6,286 nt of DNA, taken from the NCBI GenBank assembly GCA_030632745.1, contig DAOVUE010000099.1, positions 1-6,286 on the forward strand, read 5' to 3'. Below, piece by piece: positions 1-6,074 of the stretch (position 1 is the first letter of the stretch; the number at the start of each line of letters is the position of its first letter). The position numbers and the translations under genes are program-made. The notes beneath the pieces are model-generated. The model did no database searches and had not been told where the DNA came from. It saw only the letters and a list, made by a program, of their open reading frames with translations. The stretch is from Pseudomonadota bacterium. Lineage in GTDB: Bacteria > Pseudomonadota > Gammaproteobacteria > GRL18.

Positions 1-28
1 CATATTTGTTTATCTTTTCTTTATTCAT
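1..28 (-). CDS. Possible start of another minus-strand gene, cut by the window edge
   Basis: An ATG at 26-28 (minus strand) opens a reading frame that stays open to the window edge and would encode MNKEKINKY. It lies 9 bp beyond the kdsB-like stop codon, a spacing typical of the next gene in an operon. No convincing Shine-Dalgarno sequence is visible: the bases just upstream read TTTCCCC on the minus strand. Nine codons are too few to assign a family. It could equally be non-coding sequence downstream of the operon, although no terminator hairpin is visible in bases 1-37. Confidence 0.25.
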
Positions 29-37
29 GGGGAAATA

Positions 38-790
38 TTACAATAAATCCATTTTTTGTACAATTTTATCAACATCTGATGGTATATCGACTGCTAAAGA
101 ACCCTGTTCAACTTCTACCATTGTAACCTTGATGCCTTGTTCTAAAAACCTTAAAATTTCAATATCTTCCACCTGCTCCAAAGGTGATTTTTTGCTTATG
201 GCGTGAAATAATTCAAGGTGAGACTTAGAAAATGCATAGATGCAGACCTGTTTATAGGCAAAATGAAACTGACCATCTTTTGCTAATGGAATTGCCGCCC
301 GACTCATATAGAGTAAAGAAGAATCTTTATTGCAAACGACTTTAGGCACATTAAGAGAGTCAAATTCTTCACGGGATGTAATCCTGCACATGGCATTAAC
401 CACCTGTTCAGGATTGGATAGATATTCATTAATCACAGAGCGTATATCAGCGGGATTAATTAACGGCTCATCGCCCTGCACATTGATAATAAAATCACAA
501 TTTAACTGCTCATTGGCTTCGGCAAGACGATCAGTACCGGTTAGACAGGTATCGGAAGTCATAATAAACTGACCGCCAAACTCCTTTACAGCTGCAGCGA
601 TAGTTTTATCATCGGTTGCCACAAATACCTTATCGCTGCCAACGGCATCACAGCAGCGCTGCCAGACATGCTGGATCATGGGCTTGCCGCAGATATCGAC
701 CAGAGGCTTGCCCGGAAAGCGTGATGATTTATAGCGTGCAGGAATAAGAACAGCGTAGTTCAGGTTCTTTAAATCAAGGGGATGCGTCAT
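38..790 (-). CDS. kdsB: KdsB-family CMP-ulosonate synthetase (3-deoxy-manno-octulosonate cytidylyltransferase-like)
   Basis: This 250-aa cytosolic nucleotidyltransferase is predicted to join CTP to a 3-deoxy-2-ulosonic acid, giving a CMP-sugar and pyrophosphate for LPS or capsule synthesis. Visible family motifs are the CTP-binding signature IPARYKSSRFPGKPL (16-30), VATDD (57-61), GTDRLAEA (85-92), QGDEP with candidate metal ligand Asp107 (105-109), MSRAAIP (162-168) and AVDIPSD with Asp235 (233-239). Length matches KdsB, with about 10 extra N-terminal residues. The ATG start is supported by AGGAA at 801-805 (minus strand, 10 nt upstream). It overlaps the phosphatase gene by 17 bp, so translation is probably coupled. 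Compared with E. coli KdsB (from memory), the usual RHxGIY segment reads KQVCIY (180-185) and the usual MLEQLR segment reads DIEILR (209-214). The sugar may therefore not be Kdo. Family assignment is secure; the exact substrate and the symbol are not. Confidence 0.88.
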   Translation of the reverse strand: MTHPLDLKNLNYAVLIPARYKSSRFPGKPLVDICGKPMIQHVWQRCCDAVGSDKVFVATDDKTIAAAVKEFGGQFIMTSDTCLTGTDRLAEANEQLNCDFIINVQGDEPLINPADIRSVINEYLSNPEQVVNAMCRITSREEFDSLNVPKVVCNKDSSLLYMSRAAIPLAKDGQFHFAYKQVCIYAFSKSHLELFHAISKKSPLEQVEDIEILRFLEQGIKVTMVEVEQGSLAVDIPSDVDKIVQKMDLL

Positions 791-1460
791 AGCAAAGGTC
801 TTCCTGAAAAGAATGAATGACTGGGAAATGATGAGTTTTTGACATTTCTAACATTTTTTCTGTTACATTTGAATAGGGAGAATAAAAGATAAAGTCAATA
901 TTATTATCAACAGCAGCATTATAATCGGCAACAGCATCGCCAATAAATAATATTTTACTTCTGGTATTAGCGGGATAAGCATTGATGATGTTTTTTACAT
1001 TAGTTGATTTTGTCTCAGGGCTGCCGACTATCGCTTTAAAATAATGATCGAGTCCTCTTTTTTTGAAAATTCGGATCAATTGATCCTGTTCAGAACCAGA
1101 AGCAATATATAGATCTTTATTGTCTAATGATTGTAATAATGATAAGGAACCATCAGTCATAGCTACTTGTAAATATTCATTCTCAACGGCTTGTGAATAA
1201 TGCTGCAGAATGGTTTCCTGCAAATCAGCAGCCTTTTTACCTTCCAAACCCTGCAGGGTTTTAACAAAATACTGGCAATGATAAGAACGACTTTTACCAA
1301 AATTATTCTTGAAGGCATTCACTGCAGTCTCTATAAGCTCAGCTGGAAATTCAGAGGTTTTAAGTGCCGCACGCATGGCTGTTATTTTCATGTTGTTAGA
1401 ATCTAAAATAACACCATCACAATCAAATATAATGACTTCATATTGATTAAAGCAGGGCAT
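774..1460 (-). CDS. HAD-superfamily phosphatase with helical (C1-type) cap
   Basis: This 228-aa soluble protein has all four HAD motifs: motif I FDCDGVILDS with nucleophile Asp13 and acid/base Asp15, motif II with Ser121 in IASGS, motif III with Lys151, and motif IV GDAVAD with Asp175 and Asp179. The roughly 85-residue insert between motifs I and II looks helical, like the cap of the beta-phosphoglucomutase/Gph group, so a small phosphorylated metabolite is a likely substrate. It is not KdsC-like, because KdsC is shorter and lacks this cap. The gene sits between the aldolase (14-bp overlap) and the cytidylyltransferase (17-bp overlap). Inference: it removes phosphate from the aldolase substrate or product before CMP activation. 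The start has a good AAGGA site (1468-1472, minus strand, 7 nt upstream). Family is secure; the substrate is unknown. Confidence 0.85.
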   Translation of the reverse strand: MPCFNQYEVIIFDCDGVILDSNNMKITAMRAALKTSEFPAELIETAVNAFKNNFGKSRSYHCQYFVKTLQGLEGKKAADLQETILQHYSQAVENEYLQVAMTDGSLSLLQSLDNKDLYIASGSEQDQLIRIFKKRGLDHYFKAIVGSPETKSTNVKNIINAYPANTRSKILFIGDAVADYNAAVDNNIDFIFYSPYSNVTEKMLEMSKTHHFPVIHSFQEDLCYDASP

Positions 1461-3075
1461 AAACAGATCCTTTGCTGATAGGATAGGTGGTGGGTGTTAT
1501 GGCCATAATTTCTATTTTATTGCCGGATTCCTGTATTAAATGAAATAATGTAATCATCTCCTGCTGCCGTTTATCTGTCGATTGATAACCATCAAAACCT
1601 GCCAGAATAATTTTGTCTGCCTGTCCCTGGATGGCTGCAGATATGGCATAAGCAATGGTTAAATCATAAGGTATAATGCAGGAGTCAGTCTTCGGGGTGA
1701 ACTTATTCTGTGCTATTTTTACACCATAATCGATAGAGTCGGGCAAAGAGTTAAGCTGACTGATTTCATCTTCTTTAAAACGATGTTTAGGATAAATTAA
1801 AGGTTTGTTGAGTTGTTGATAATGACTAAAATCAGATAGAAATTTTAAATTATGAGAAATACAAAAATAGTCAAACAGGGATTTATTAATTTTATCAACG
1901 ACATTAATGCCGATAACGATGGGCCGATGTTTTTTAATATAAAGCTCCAATGCCCGTTTATGCTGTTCAGTCCCCGGTGCATTAGCAATAATTAACACAT
2001 CACGGTTTTTAAATATCGGCTTGAGCAACTGTCCCTTCACCTCATTATTCACATTACTTAATGATAAGGCTGTCTCCAATAGTTTGCCATCGTATTTATT
2101 AGTTCCGCCTTCTTCGATTAAGAACTTAATGGAACCGACAAGCTCTTCCTTGCCCAGGTGGCTATTAGAAAGCATATTTTGAATATAGGTGGGATGGACA
2201 TTGTGTTGTGCACCCAGAAAATAGAGTAGATGATCTCCCCAGCCATAGTGTTTTTTTAAGGCTTCAAAGCGTTGTATTACCAGCTCATAGATAGGAAAAG
2301 GATAAAATTTGTCTTGCTGCCTGTCTTTATCTTTAAGCTCTGAGATGCTGGACAGCAGTTTTTCCGTGGCGGTGTTGCCTGCGCCTCGTCCCATGCCGGT
2401 CACCGTTGAATCAATCCATTCTACACCGGATTCAATGGCCAGCAGGCTATTATCTAAAGCTCTGCCCATATTATTATGAGTATGAATGCCCAGTTCTTTG
2501 TGCCATTCTTTACGTAGTGCTGATACGATGCGTTTGACTTCCTGAGCATTCATATTTCCTAAGGAATCAGCAAAATAAAGGACATCTACAGTATTCCAGC
2601 AAGCAATTGTTTTTGCTGTTTCAGTGATCAATGCTGCCGGCTTTCCGCTGGCCTGCATTAAATTAAAACAGACCTTATAGCCCAGTTTTTTTAATTCAGC
2701 AGCAATTGCCTGTGAAGATTCAACTTCCTGAAAATAAGCCGCAATGCGCACCAGGGAAATTTTACTTTCATTTTTTGCAACGAATAATTGATTAACAGCA
2801 TCCTGCACGCTCTTATTCGATGATAAGATGGTTTTTGCATTGAGCATGACCGCATAAGTGATATTTTCAGGCAGCGCCAATGAATTTAAATAGTCTTCAG
2901 AAGTATAAGCAAAAGCACCTAAAAAAGTATTTTGGGGAAAGTTTCTCAGACCCAGTTCGACATGGCTGATACCGGATTGGCTGATGGCAGTTAAATAGTC
3001 ATTCACCAGGTCTTCAGAAAAATCCCATGAATTATAATAACCGCCATCCCGTAAAGTACAATCGAGTATTTTCAA
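1447..3075 (-). CDS. Two-domain protein: DRE-TIM (HMGL-like) aldolase fused to a DUF115/MAF-like domain
   Basis: This is a 542-aa cytosolic protein. Residues 1-300 form a DRE-TIM metallolyase/aldolase barrel: DCTLRDGG (5-12) with Arg9 and metal ligand Asp10, the metal-binding HTHNN (198-202) with His198 and His200, and GMGRGAGN (227-234). In this superfamily, 4-hydroxy-2-oxovalerate aldolases form or cleave 4-hydroxy-2-oxo acids with pyruvate, and isopropylmalate/homocitrate synthases condense acetyl-CoA. The RDGG rather than RDGE sequence and the lack of a LeuA regulatory domain favour the aldolase side. Residues 300-355 are a linker or helical region. Residues 359-542 look Rossmann-like (DVLIIANAPGT, then a helix and IILAGFDGY at 489-497), resembling DUF115/MAF-type domains. 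The start is TTG (3073-3075), with AGGAAA 5 nt upstream and an in-frame TAA directly before it. It is the first gene of the overlapping operon with the phosphatase and cytidylyltransferase. The substrate is inferred only. Confidence 0.8.
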   Translation of the reverse strand: MKILDCTLRDGGYYNSWDFSEDLVNDYLTAISQSGISHVELGLRNFPQNTFLGAFAYTSEDYLNSLALPENITYAVMLNAKTILSSNKSVQDAVNQLFVAKNESKISLVRIAAYFQEVESSQAIAAELKKLGYKVCFNLMQASGKPAALITETAKTIACWNTVDVLYFADSLGNMNAQEVKRIVSALRKEWHKELGIHTHNNMGRALDNSLLAIESGVEWIDSTVTGMGRGAGNTATEKLLSSISELKDKDRQQDKFYPFPIYELVIQRFEALKKHYGWGDHLLYFLGAQHNVHPTYIQNMLSNSHLGKEELVGSIKFLIEEGGTNKYDGKLLETALSLSNVNNEVKGQLLKPIFKNRDVLIIANAPGTEQHKRALELYIKKHRPIVIGINVVDKINKSLFDYFCISHNLKFLSDFSHYQQLNKPLIYPKHRFKEDEISQLNSLPDSIDYGVKIAQNKFTPKTDSCIIPYDLTIAYAISAAIQGQADKIILAGFDGYQSTDKRQQEMITLFHLIQESGNKIEIMAITPTTYPISKGSVYALL

Positions 3076-3080
3076 TTAAG

Positions 3081-3086
3081 TTTCCT
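3081..3086 (-). promoter_or_regulatory. Ribosome binding site that fixes the TTG start of the aldolase gene
   Basis: On the minus strand AGGAAA is followed by CTTAA and then TTG. The codon directly before TTG is an in-frame TAA (3076-3078), so no longer reading frame is possible. The conserved DxTLRDG motif begins at codon 5, so no later start can be used. TTG is therefore the only credible initiation codon, which may keep expression of the operon low. Confidence 0.75.
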
Positions 3087-3139
3087 GTAAATGAGTGACT
3101 GATAAGAGCTGAACTATCTAATAAGTATGTCTTAATTAT

Positions 3140-3168
3140 GTAATAATAACGTTATTCGAAGAAAACAA
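3140..3168 (-). promoter_or_regulatory. Candidate sigma70-type promoter for the aldolase operon
   Basis: On the minus strand TTGTTT (3163-3168) and TATTAC (3140-3145) are separated by 17 bp, upstream of the aldolase TTG. Neither box is a perfect consensus and the region is AT-rich, so chance is a real alternative. The spacer contains the palindrome at 3145-3156. For the divergent plus-strand gene only a weak pair is visible: TTGTAT (3178-3183) and TAAAGA (3200-3205), with a 16-bp spacer. Confidence 0.25.
3145..3156. promoter_or_regulatory. Perfect 12-bp palindrome in the divergent intergenic region (possible operator)
   Basis: AATAACGTTATT is a perfect inverted repeat with no spacer. It lies between the divergent aldolase operon and ligase gene, within the spacer of the candidate minus-strand promoter, where a dimeric repressor would block transcription. 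It occurs once in this intergenic region. No known regulator site is recognised, and an AT-rich 12-bp palindrome can arise by chance. Confidence 0.3.
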
Positions 3169-3185
3169 CCAGATGAATTGTATTG

Positions 3186-3209
3186 AACTTTTTCTAATGT
3201 AAAGAAGTT
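3186..3209 (+). other. AT-rich hairpin upstream of the ligase gene
   Basis: AACTTTTT (3186-3193) can pair with AAAGAAGTT (3201-3209), with one bulged G at 3204 and a 7-nt loop. It would lie in the 5' untranslated leader of the ligase mRNA if transcription begins upstream. The stem is almost all A-U, so stability is doubtful. It is not placed to hide the ribosome binding site GGAAAG (3234-3239). Confidence 0.2.
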
Positions 3210-3245
3210 TTGCCTCATCCCCAAATAACTGATGGAAAGTAATAA

Positions 3246-4490
3246 ATGATGGTTCTGCCATTAAGTGACAAACATAAGCAAATGCACCGCTACCAGAGAG
3301 TGACATCCTTCGTACTATTGGCAGGGATATTCAGTTTTTTTACGGGCTTCTTCTGGCAGGAAAGCTATTCACGTCTGCATACTGTTTATTTTATCCTGGT
3401 GGTATTACCTTCATTATTACTCATTCCCGTTTTTATTAAAGAGCAATTGCATAAGAATAAATTATTTATCCTTATTTTTATTTTTTTTATTTATTCACTA
3501 TTGACTGTATTCTGGGGTGATGACTACCAGGCCGATTTATTAGTAAAATATTTAAAAAGGGTCGCAGTCTTATTAGTCTTATTCTACGCAATTAACCACA
3601 TACTATTGCATTATCCTTCCAGTGAAAAAATCTTATTTGTATTATTGATGATGGGAGGCGGTGTTCTGGCAAGTTATTCTATGCTGGTTTATTTTCAAAA
3701 AGGCTTGTATCTGGAAGATGAGATTGTTTCCCGTCTGAAGCTTTGGGGTGGATTAAATGATCCGATTTCCAGTGCCATGGTCTTTGGTGCTTTATTTTTA
3801 CTGTCGGCCAGAGCCTATTTGATTGAAAAAAATAAATATTTATTAATGCTTTACCTGCTGCTCAGCTTAATTTTTGTTGTGGAGATTTTACTCACAAAAA
3901 GTCGTGGTCCGTTACTGGCTTTATTGCTGTCCACGCCACTGCTTTTTTTCATAATAAAACCCTTAGGCTACAGGCGTGTCTTTTATCCGCTGTTTTTGCT
4001 TGTAATGCTGTTCCTGGCACTTGCTCTTTTCAGCGATTTTTTTGACATGGTATTTTCCCGACTATCTATAGCCTCTTCTCGGGATGTTATCTGGCGAGAT
4101 TCGATAAATCTGTCCTTAGAAAAACCATGGTTTGGTTATGGACTTGGCAGTGAATTCAAATTTTTTGTTCCCTATACGGATTCCTATGTAACACATAGTC
4201 ATAATTTTATCCTGTCCACCTGGCTATATGCCGGTATTCCCGGTGTTGTCCTGGTGGCAGCTATTATTTACTACGCTCTAAAAATTTGTTTTCTGCATAG
4301 AAAAGAAGATTTTTCAATCCTGGGTGTGGTATTAATATTCGGGGTGTTTTGTTTATTGATAAATTCCGCGTATCCAGTTTCAAGAGCCAATGAACGATGG
4401 TTTATATTCTGGATTCCCTTAGCGTTTATTGCTGCACATTCATTAGCTTCTTCAAGTTATAACAGGAAGCAAAGATCTCCGGCTCTTTAA
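3246..4490 (+). CDS. O-antigen ligase/polymerase family membrane protein (WaaL/Wzy-like)
   Basis: This 414-aa inner-membrane protein has about 12 hydrophobic segments (around residues 22-37, 46-65, 73-90, 104-121, 128-149, 170-190, 196-215, 221-236, 245-262, 329-348, 355-373 and 385-400). Family hallmarks are SRGP (219-222) between two membrane segments, and a large loop (263-328), expected to be periplasmic, carrying GYGLG (297-301) and HSHN (317-320). The family uses a histidine of this kind to transfer undecaprenyl-linked glycan to lipid A-core (WaaL) or to a growing chain (Wzy). Sequence alone does not separate ligase from polymerase. GGAAAG (3234-3239) lies 6 nt before the first ATG and 9 nt before a second adjacent ATG (3249), so the start is uncertain by one codon. 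It is the only plus-strand gene, divergent from the aldolase operon and convergent with the DUF6625-like gene 8 bp away. No signal peptide is expected beyond the first membrane segment. Confidence 0.85.
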   Translation: MMVLPLSDKHKQMHRYQRVTSFVLLAGIFSFFTGFFWQESYSRLHTVYFILVVLPSLLLIPVFIKEQLHKNKLFILIFIFFIYSLLTVFWGDDYQADLLVKYLKRVAVLLVLFYAINHILLHYPSSEKILFVLLMMGGGVLASYSMLVYFQKGLYLEDEIVSRLKLWGGLNDPISSAMVFGALFLLSARAYLIEKNKYLLMLYLLLSLIFVVEILLTKSRGPLLALLLSTPLLFFIIKPLGYRRVFYPLFLLVMLFLALALFSDFFDMVFSRLSIASSRDVIWRDSINLSLEKPWFGYGLGSEFKFFVPYTDSYVTHSHNFILSTWLYAGIPGVVLVAAIIYYALKICFLHRKEDFSILGVVLIFGVFCLLINSAYPVSRANERWFIFWIPLAFIAAHSLASSSYNRKQRSPAL

Positions 4491-4506
4491 GGCATCATTT
4501 ATGCCT
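4490..4506. terminator. Small hairpin between convergent genes, possibly a weak terminator
   Basis: AGGCAT (4490-4495) and ATGCCT (4501-4506) form a 6-bp perfect stem with a 5-nt loop. It spans the 8-bp gap and touches both stop codons (4488-4490 plus, 4499-4501 minus). On the plus strand a TTTTT run follows at 4511-4515, five bases after the stem, so termination of the ligase transcript is more plausible than of the opposing one. The stem is short for an efficient terminator. Confidence 0.35.
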
Positions 4507-5392
4507 GCTGGTTTTTCTCATTAAATGTAAAACCTTTATGATCAATAGAAAAGCTGTCATGAACGTGAAACAGTTGCTCATTGGAGGATAAATTGTGTTG
4601 TAACCAGTCTGCTTCCTTTTTCCAGTACATAAAGTGGAAATAGATAAATTCTCTTGCACCGTCCTGATCGTTGGTTAATTTGCCTTTATCCCAGAACCAT
4701 TTTGCAGGGTAGTTAAAGCTCTGATCGTGCCAGGGTCTGCCATGCATGTTCTTAAAGCCCGGGGTGGTGTATTGATCTTTAAAAAATATTGAACGCTGGT
4801 ATGGATCAAAAAAAGACAAAAACTTTTGCAGCCAGGAGGGAAAGTTTTTGTGCGGTTTAAAGACCTTTGAAAAAGCGGCTTCATCCATATGCTGATGTTC
4901 AGGTGATTCAAGCAGTAATTTCCAGTTTTTAATCTGTCTAAAAGCATTTCTCATCTGTTCAGTATTTTTTATCAGAGTTAAGTGGCCGCTCACTCTTCTA
5001 TTATCCGTGGTAATGATGTTGTGCTTTAATACCTTATCGGTATAAAAACTGCGTATATTTCCATAGATTAAATCAATATCACCAAAGCCGAAATAATCAT
5101 AATCTTTGATGTCCTGCTCGTGAATAAAACCATAAGCAGGTTTTAAGTCGCACATTTTATAGGGGCTGGGGGCAGAAAAATGAATATTTAATTTTTCTGC
5201 GGCAAATTTTTTATATTGCGTAAAAGATAAATGCCTGTATTGAACATTGTCAGCTTTGTTTTCAGGTTCGTCGCAGTCAGTAAAAAACAGCCAGTTGATA
5301 TCAGGATTATATTTACAGGATTCAATATAAAGATTGATCCACACAGGCCAGGAACCAAAATAGGGCATGAGCATAATAATTTTTTTATTCAT
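4499..5392 (-). CDS. DUF6625-like putative glycosyltransferase
   Basis: This 297-aa soluble protein has no signal peptide or membrane segment. It opens with a hydrophobic strand and motif, IIMLMPYFGSWPVWINLYI (5-23), and continues with NWLFFTD (33-39). A GFGDIDLIYGN segment (102-112) gives a DxD-type motif, Asp105 and Asp107, as expected of a GT-A sugar-nucleotide transferase. Further conserved-looking segments are YKMCDLKPAYG (78-88), HMDE (168-171) and YFHFMYWKK (251-259). This pattern matches, from memory, the DUF6625 family found in polysaccharide loci. The likely role is transfer of a sugar at the cytosolic face of the inner membrane, with donor and acceptor unknown. It starts 1 bp after the kinase-like gene's stop codon, so the two are co-transcribed. 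The only Shine-Dalgarno-like site is GAAAGG (5404-5409), 11 nt upstream, suggesting reliance on coupling to the upstream gene. Confidence 0.65.
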   Translation of the reverse strand: MNKKIIMLMPYFGSWPVWINLYIESCKYNPDINWLFFTDCDEPENKADNVQYRHLSFTQYKKFAAEKLNIHFSAPSPYKMCDLKPAYGFIHEQDIKDYDYFGFGDIDLIYGNIRSFYTDKVLKHNIITTDNRRVSGHLTLIKNTEQMRNAFRQIKNWKLLLESPEHQHMDEAAFSKVFKPHKNFPSWLQKFLSFFDPYQRSIFFKDQYTTPGFKNMHGRPWHDQSFNYPAKWFWDKGKLTNDQDGAREFIYFHFMYWKKEADWLQHNLSSNEQLFHVHDSFSIDHKGFTFNEKNQQA

Positions 5393-5393
5393 A

Positions 5394-6062
5394 CTAAAAG
5401 CGGCCTTTCAATTGTCTCAAATTCCCGGCTGTTTTGAGGAATTTATCAATAAACAATTTGTTGCTGATACTACAATGTTTAACATAAGATTGCTCAATTA
5501 TCAGGCTGTCACCCAGTAATAATAAGTCTTCTTTAATACGAAAAATATGCTTTAAATTGCGGATGCGTTTAATATAGCCTAATGAAAAACGACTAATTGT
5601 CATATCTGAAATATCAATTAAACCAAATTGCTTCTCAGGGGTAACAATAATATTACCAAAATGAGCTGAGCGAAAGAAAATACCTTTGGCATGTAATAGT
5701 GCCAAAAATTCACCTAATTTAAACAAAAACTCATCTTCAATGGGTTTAGACTGCAGATACTCTCTGACGGTAACACCTTCAAGCTGATGATAGTGAACGG
5801 CAGTACGTTTGATACTGCTGATGTTATAAAGATCGATTAAAGATACGGTTGGAATATTAAGCTGTATCAGTTTTTTAGCATTTTTAGCAAAGCGGCGTGC
5901 AGGAGAATAAATTGTGGCCTGTGAAATCAGACGCTTGACTCGAAATAACTTGATGATACTGTGATCGGTCAGTTCTAAAACCTTTTTACCGTATTCATCA
6001 TCTGCTAAAACAATGGAATTTTGGCTGAGCTGCTTAAACTCCTCAGAGGTCATATTTCTCAT
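5394..6062 (-). CDS. LPS-core-kinase-like (toluene-tolerance/InaA-like) small kinase-fold protein
   Basis: This 222-aa protein resembles the bacterial protein-kinase-fold group that includes WaaP/InaA LPS heptose kinases and pseudomonad toluene tolerance proteins. Visible elements are a beta-3-like Lys38 in SIIKLF (35-40), a hinge YHQLEG (91-96), a helix ending LLHAKG (122-127), the catalytic-loop equivalent FFRSAHFGN (129-137) with Asn137, and a DFG equivalent LIDISD (148-153) with Asp150. The position of the catalytic Asp of HxDxxxxN is Ser132, so activity is uncertain, though I recall FRSxHxGN loops in relatives. If active it would phosphorylate a core sugar in the cytosol. The ATG at 6060-6062 has no clear ribosome site, and an alternative ATG lies three codons in (6051-6053). 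It is the first gene of a pair with the DUF6625-like gene. A TATGAT box (6114-6119, minus strand) could be its -10, without a good -35. Confidence 0.7.
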   Translation of the reverse strand: MRNMTSEEFKQLSQNSIVLADDEYGKKVLELTDHSIIKLFRVKRLISQATIYSPARRFAKNAKKLIQLNIPTVSLIDLYNISSIKRTAVHYHQLEGVTVREYLQSKPIEDEFLFKLGEFLALLHAKGIFFRSAHFGNIIVTPEKQFGLIDISDMTISRFSLGYIKRIRNLKHIFRIKEDLLLLGDSLIIEQSYVKHCSISNKLFIDKFLKTAGNLRQLKGRF

Positions 6063-6074
6063 GGGATGCGTATT

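Noticed and set aside
330..572. Plus-strand open frame of 80 codons inside the kdsB-like gene
   Set aside because: It lies wholly antisense to a gene with clear family motifs, and its translation shows no recognisable domain.
1200..1406. Plus-strand open frame antisense to the HAD gene
   Set aside because: The HAD frame carries all four catalytic motifs; this one shows none.
774..1460. Calling the phosphatase KdsC (Kdo-8-phosphate phosphatase)
   Set aside because: KdsC enzymes are shorter and lack a cap, whereas this protein has a helical cap insert of about 85 residues between motifs I and II.
1447..3075. Calling the 542-aa protein 2-isopropylmalate synthase because of similar length and HMGL-like motifs
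   Set aside because: The motif reads RDGG rather than RDGE, the C-terminal half does not look like the LeuA regulatory domain, and the neighbours are polysaccharide genes.
3246..4490. Naming the membrane protein specifically waaL or wzy
   Set aside because: The visible motifs are shared by ligases and polymerases of this family, and the context does not decide between them.
4675..4947. Minus-strand open frame of 90 codons inside the DUF6625-like gene
   Set aside because: It is an alternate frame of the larger gene, which has the plausible DxD motif and operon position.
5231..5437. Plus-strand open frame across the junction of the DUF6625-like and kinase-like genes
   Set aside because: It is antisense to two well-supported minus-strand genes and has no domain or convincing ribosome site.
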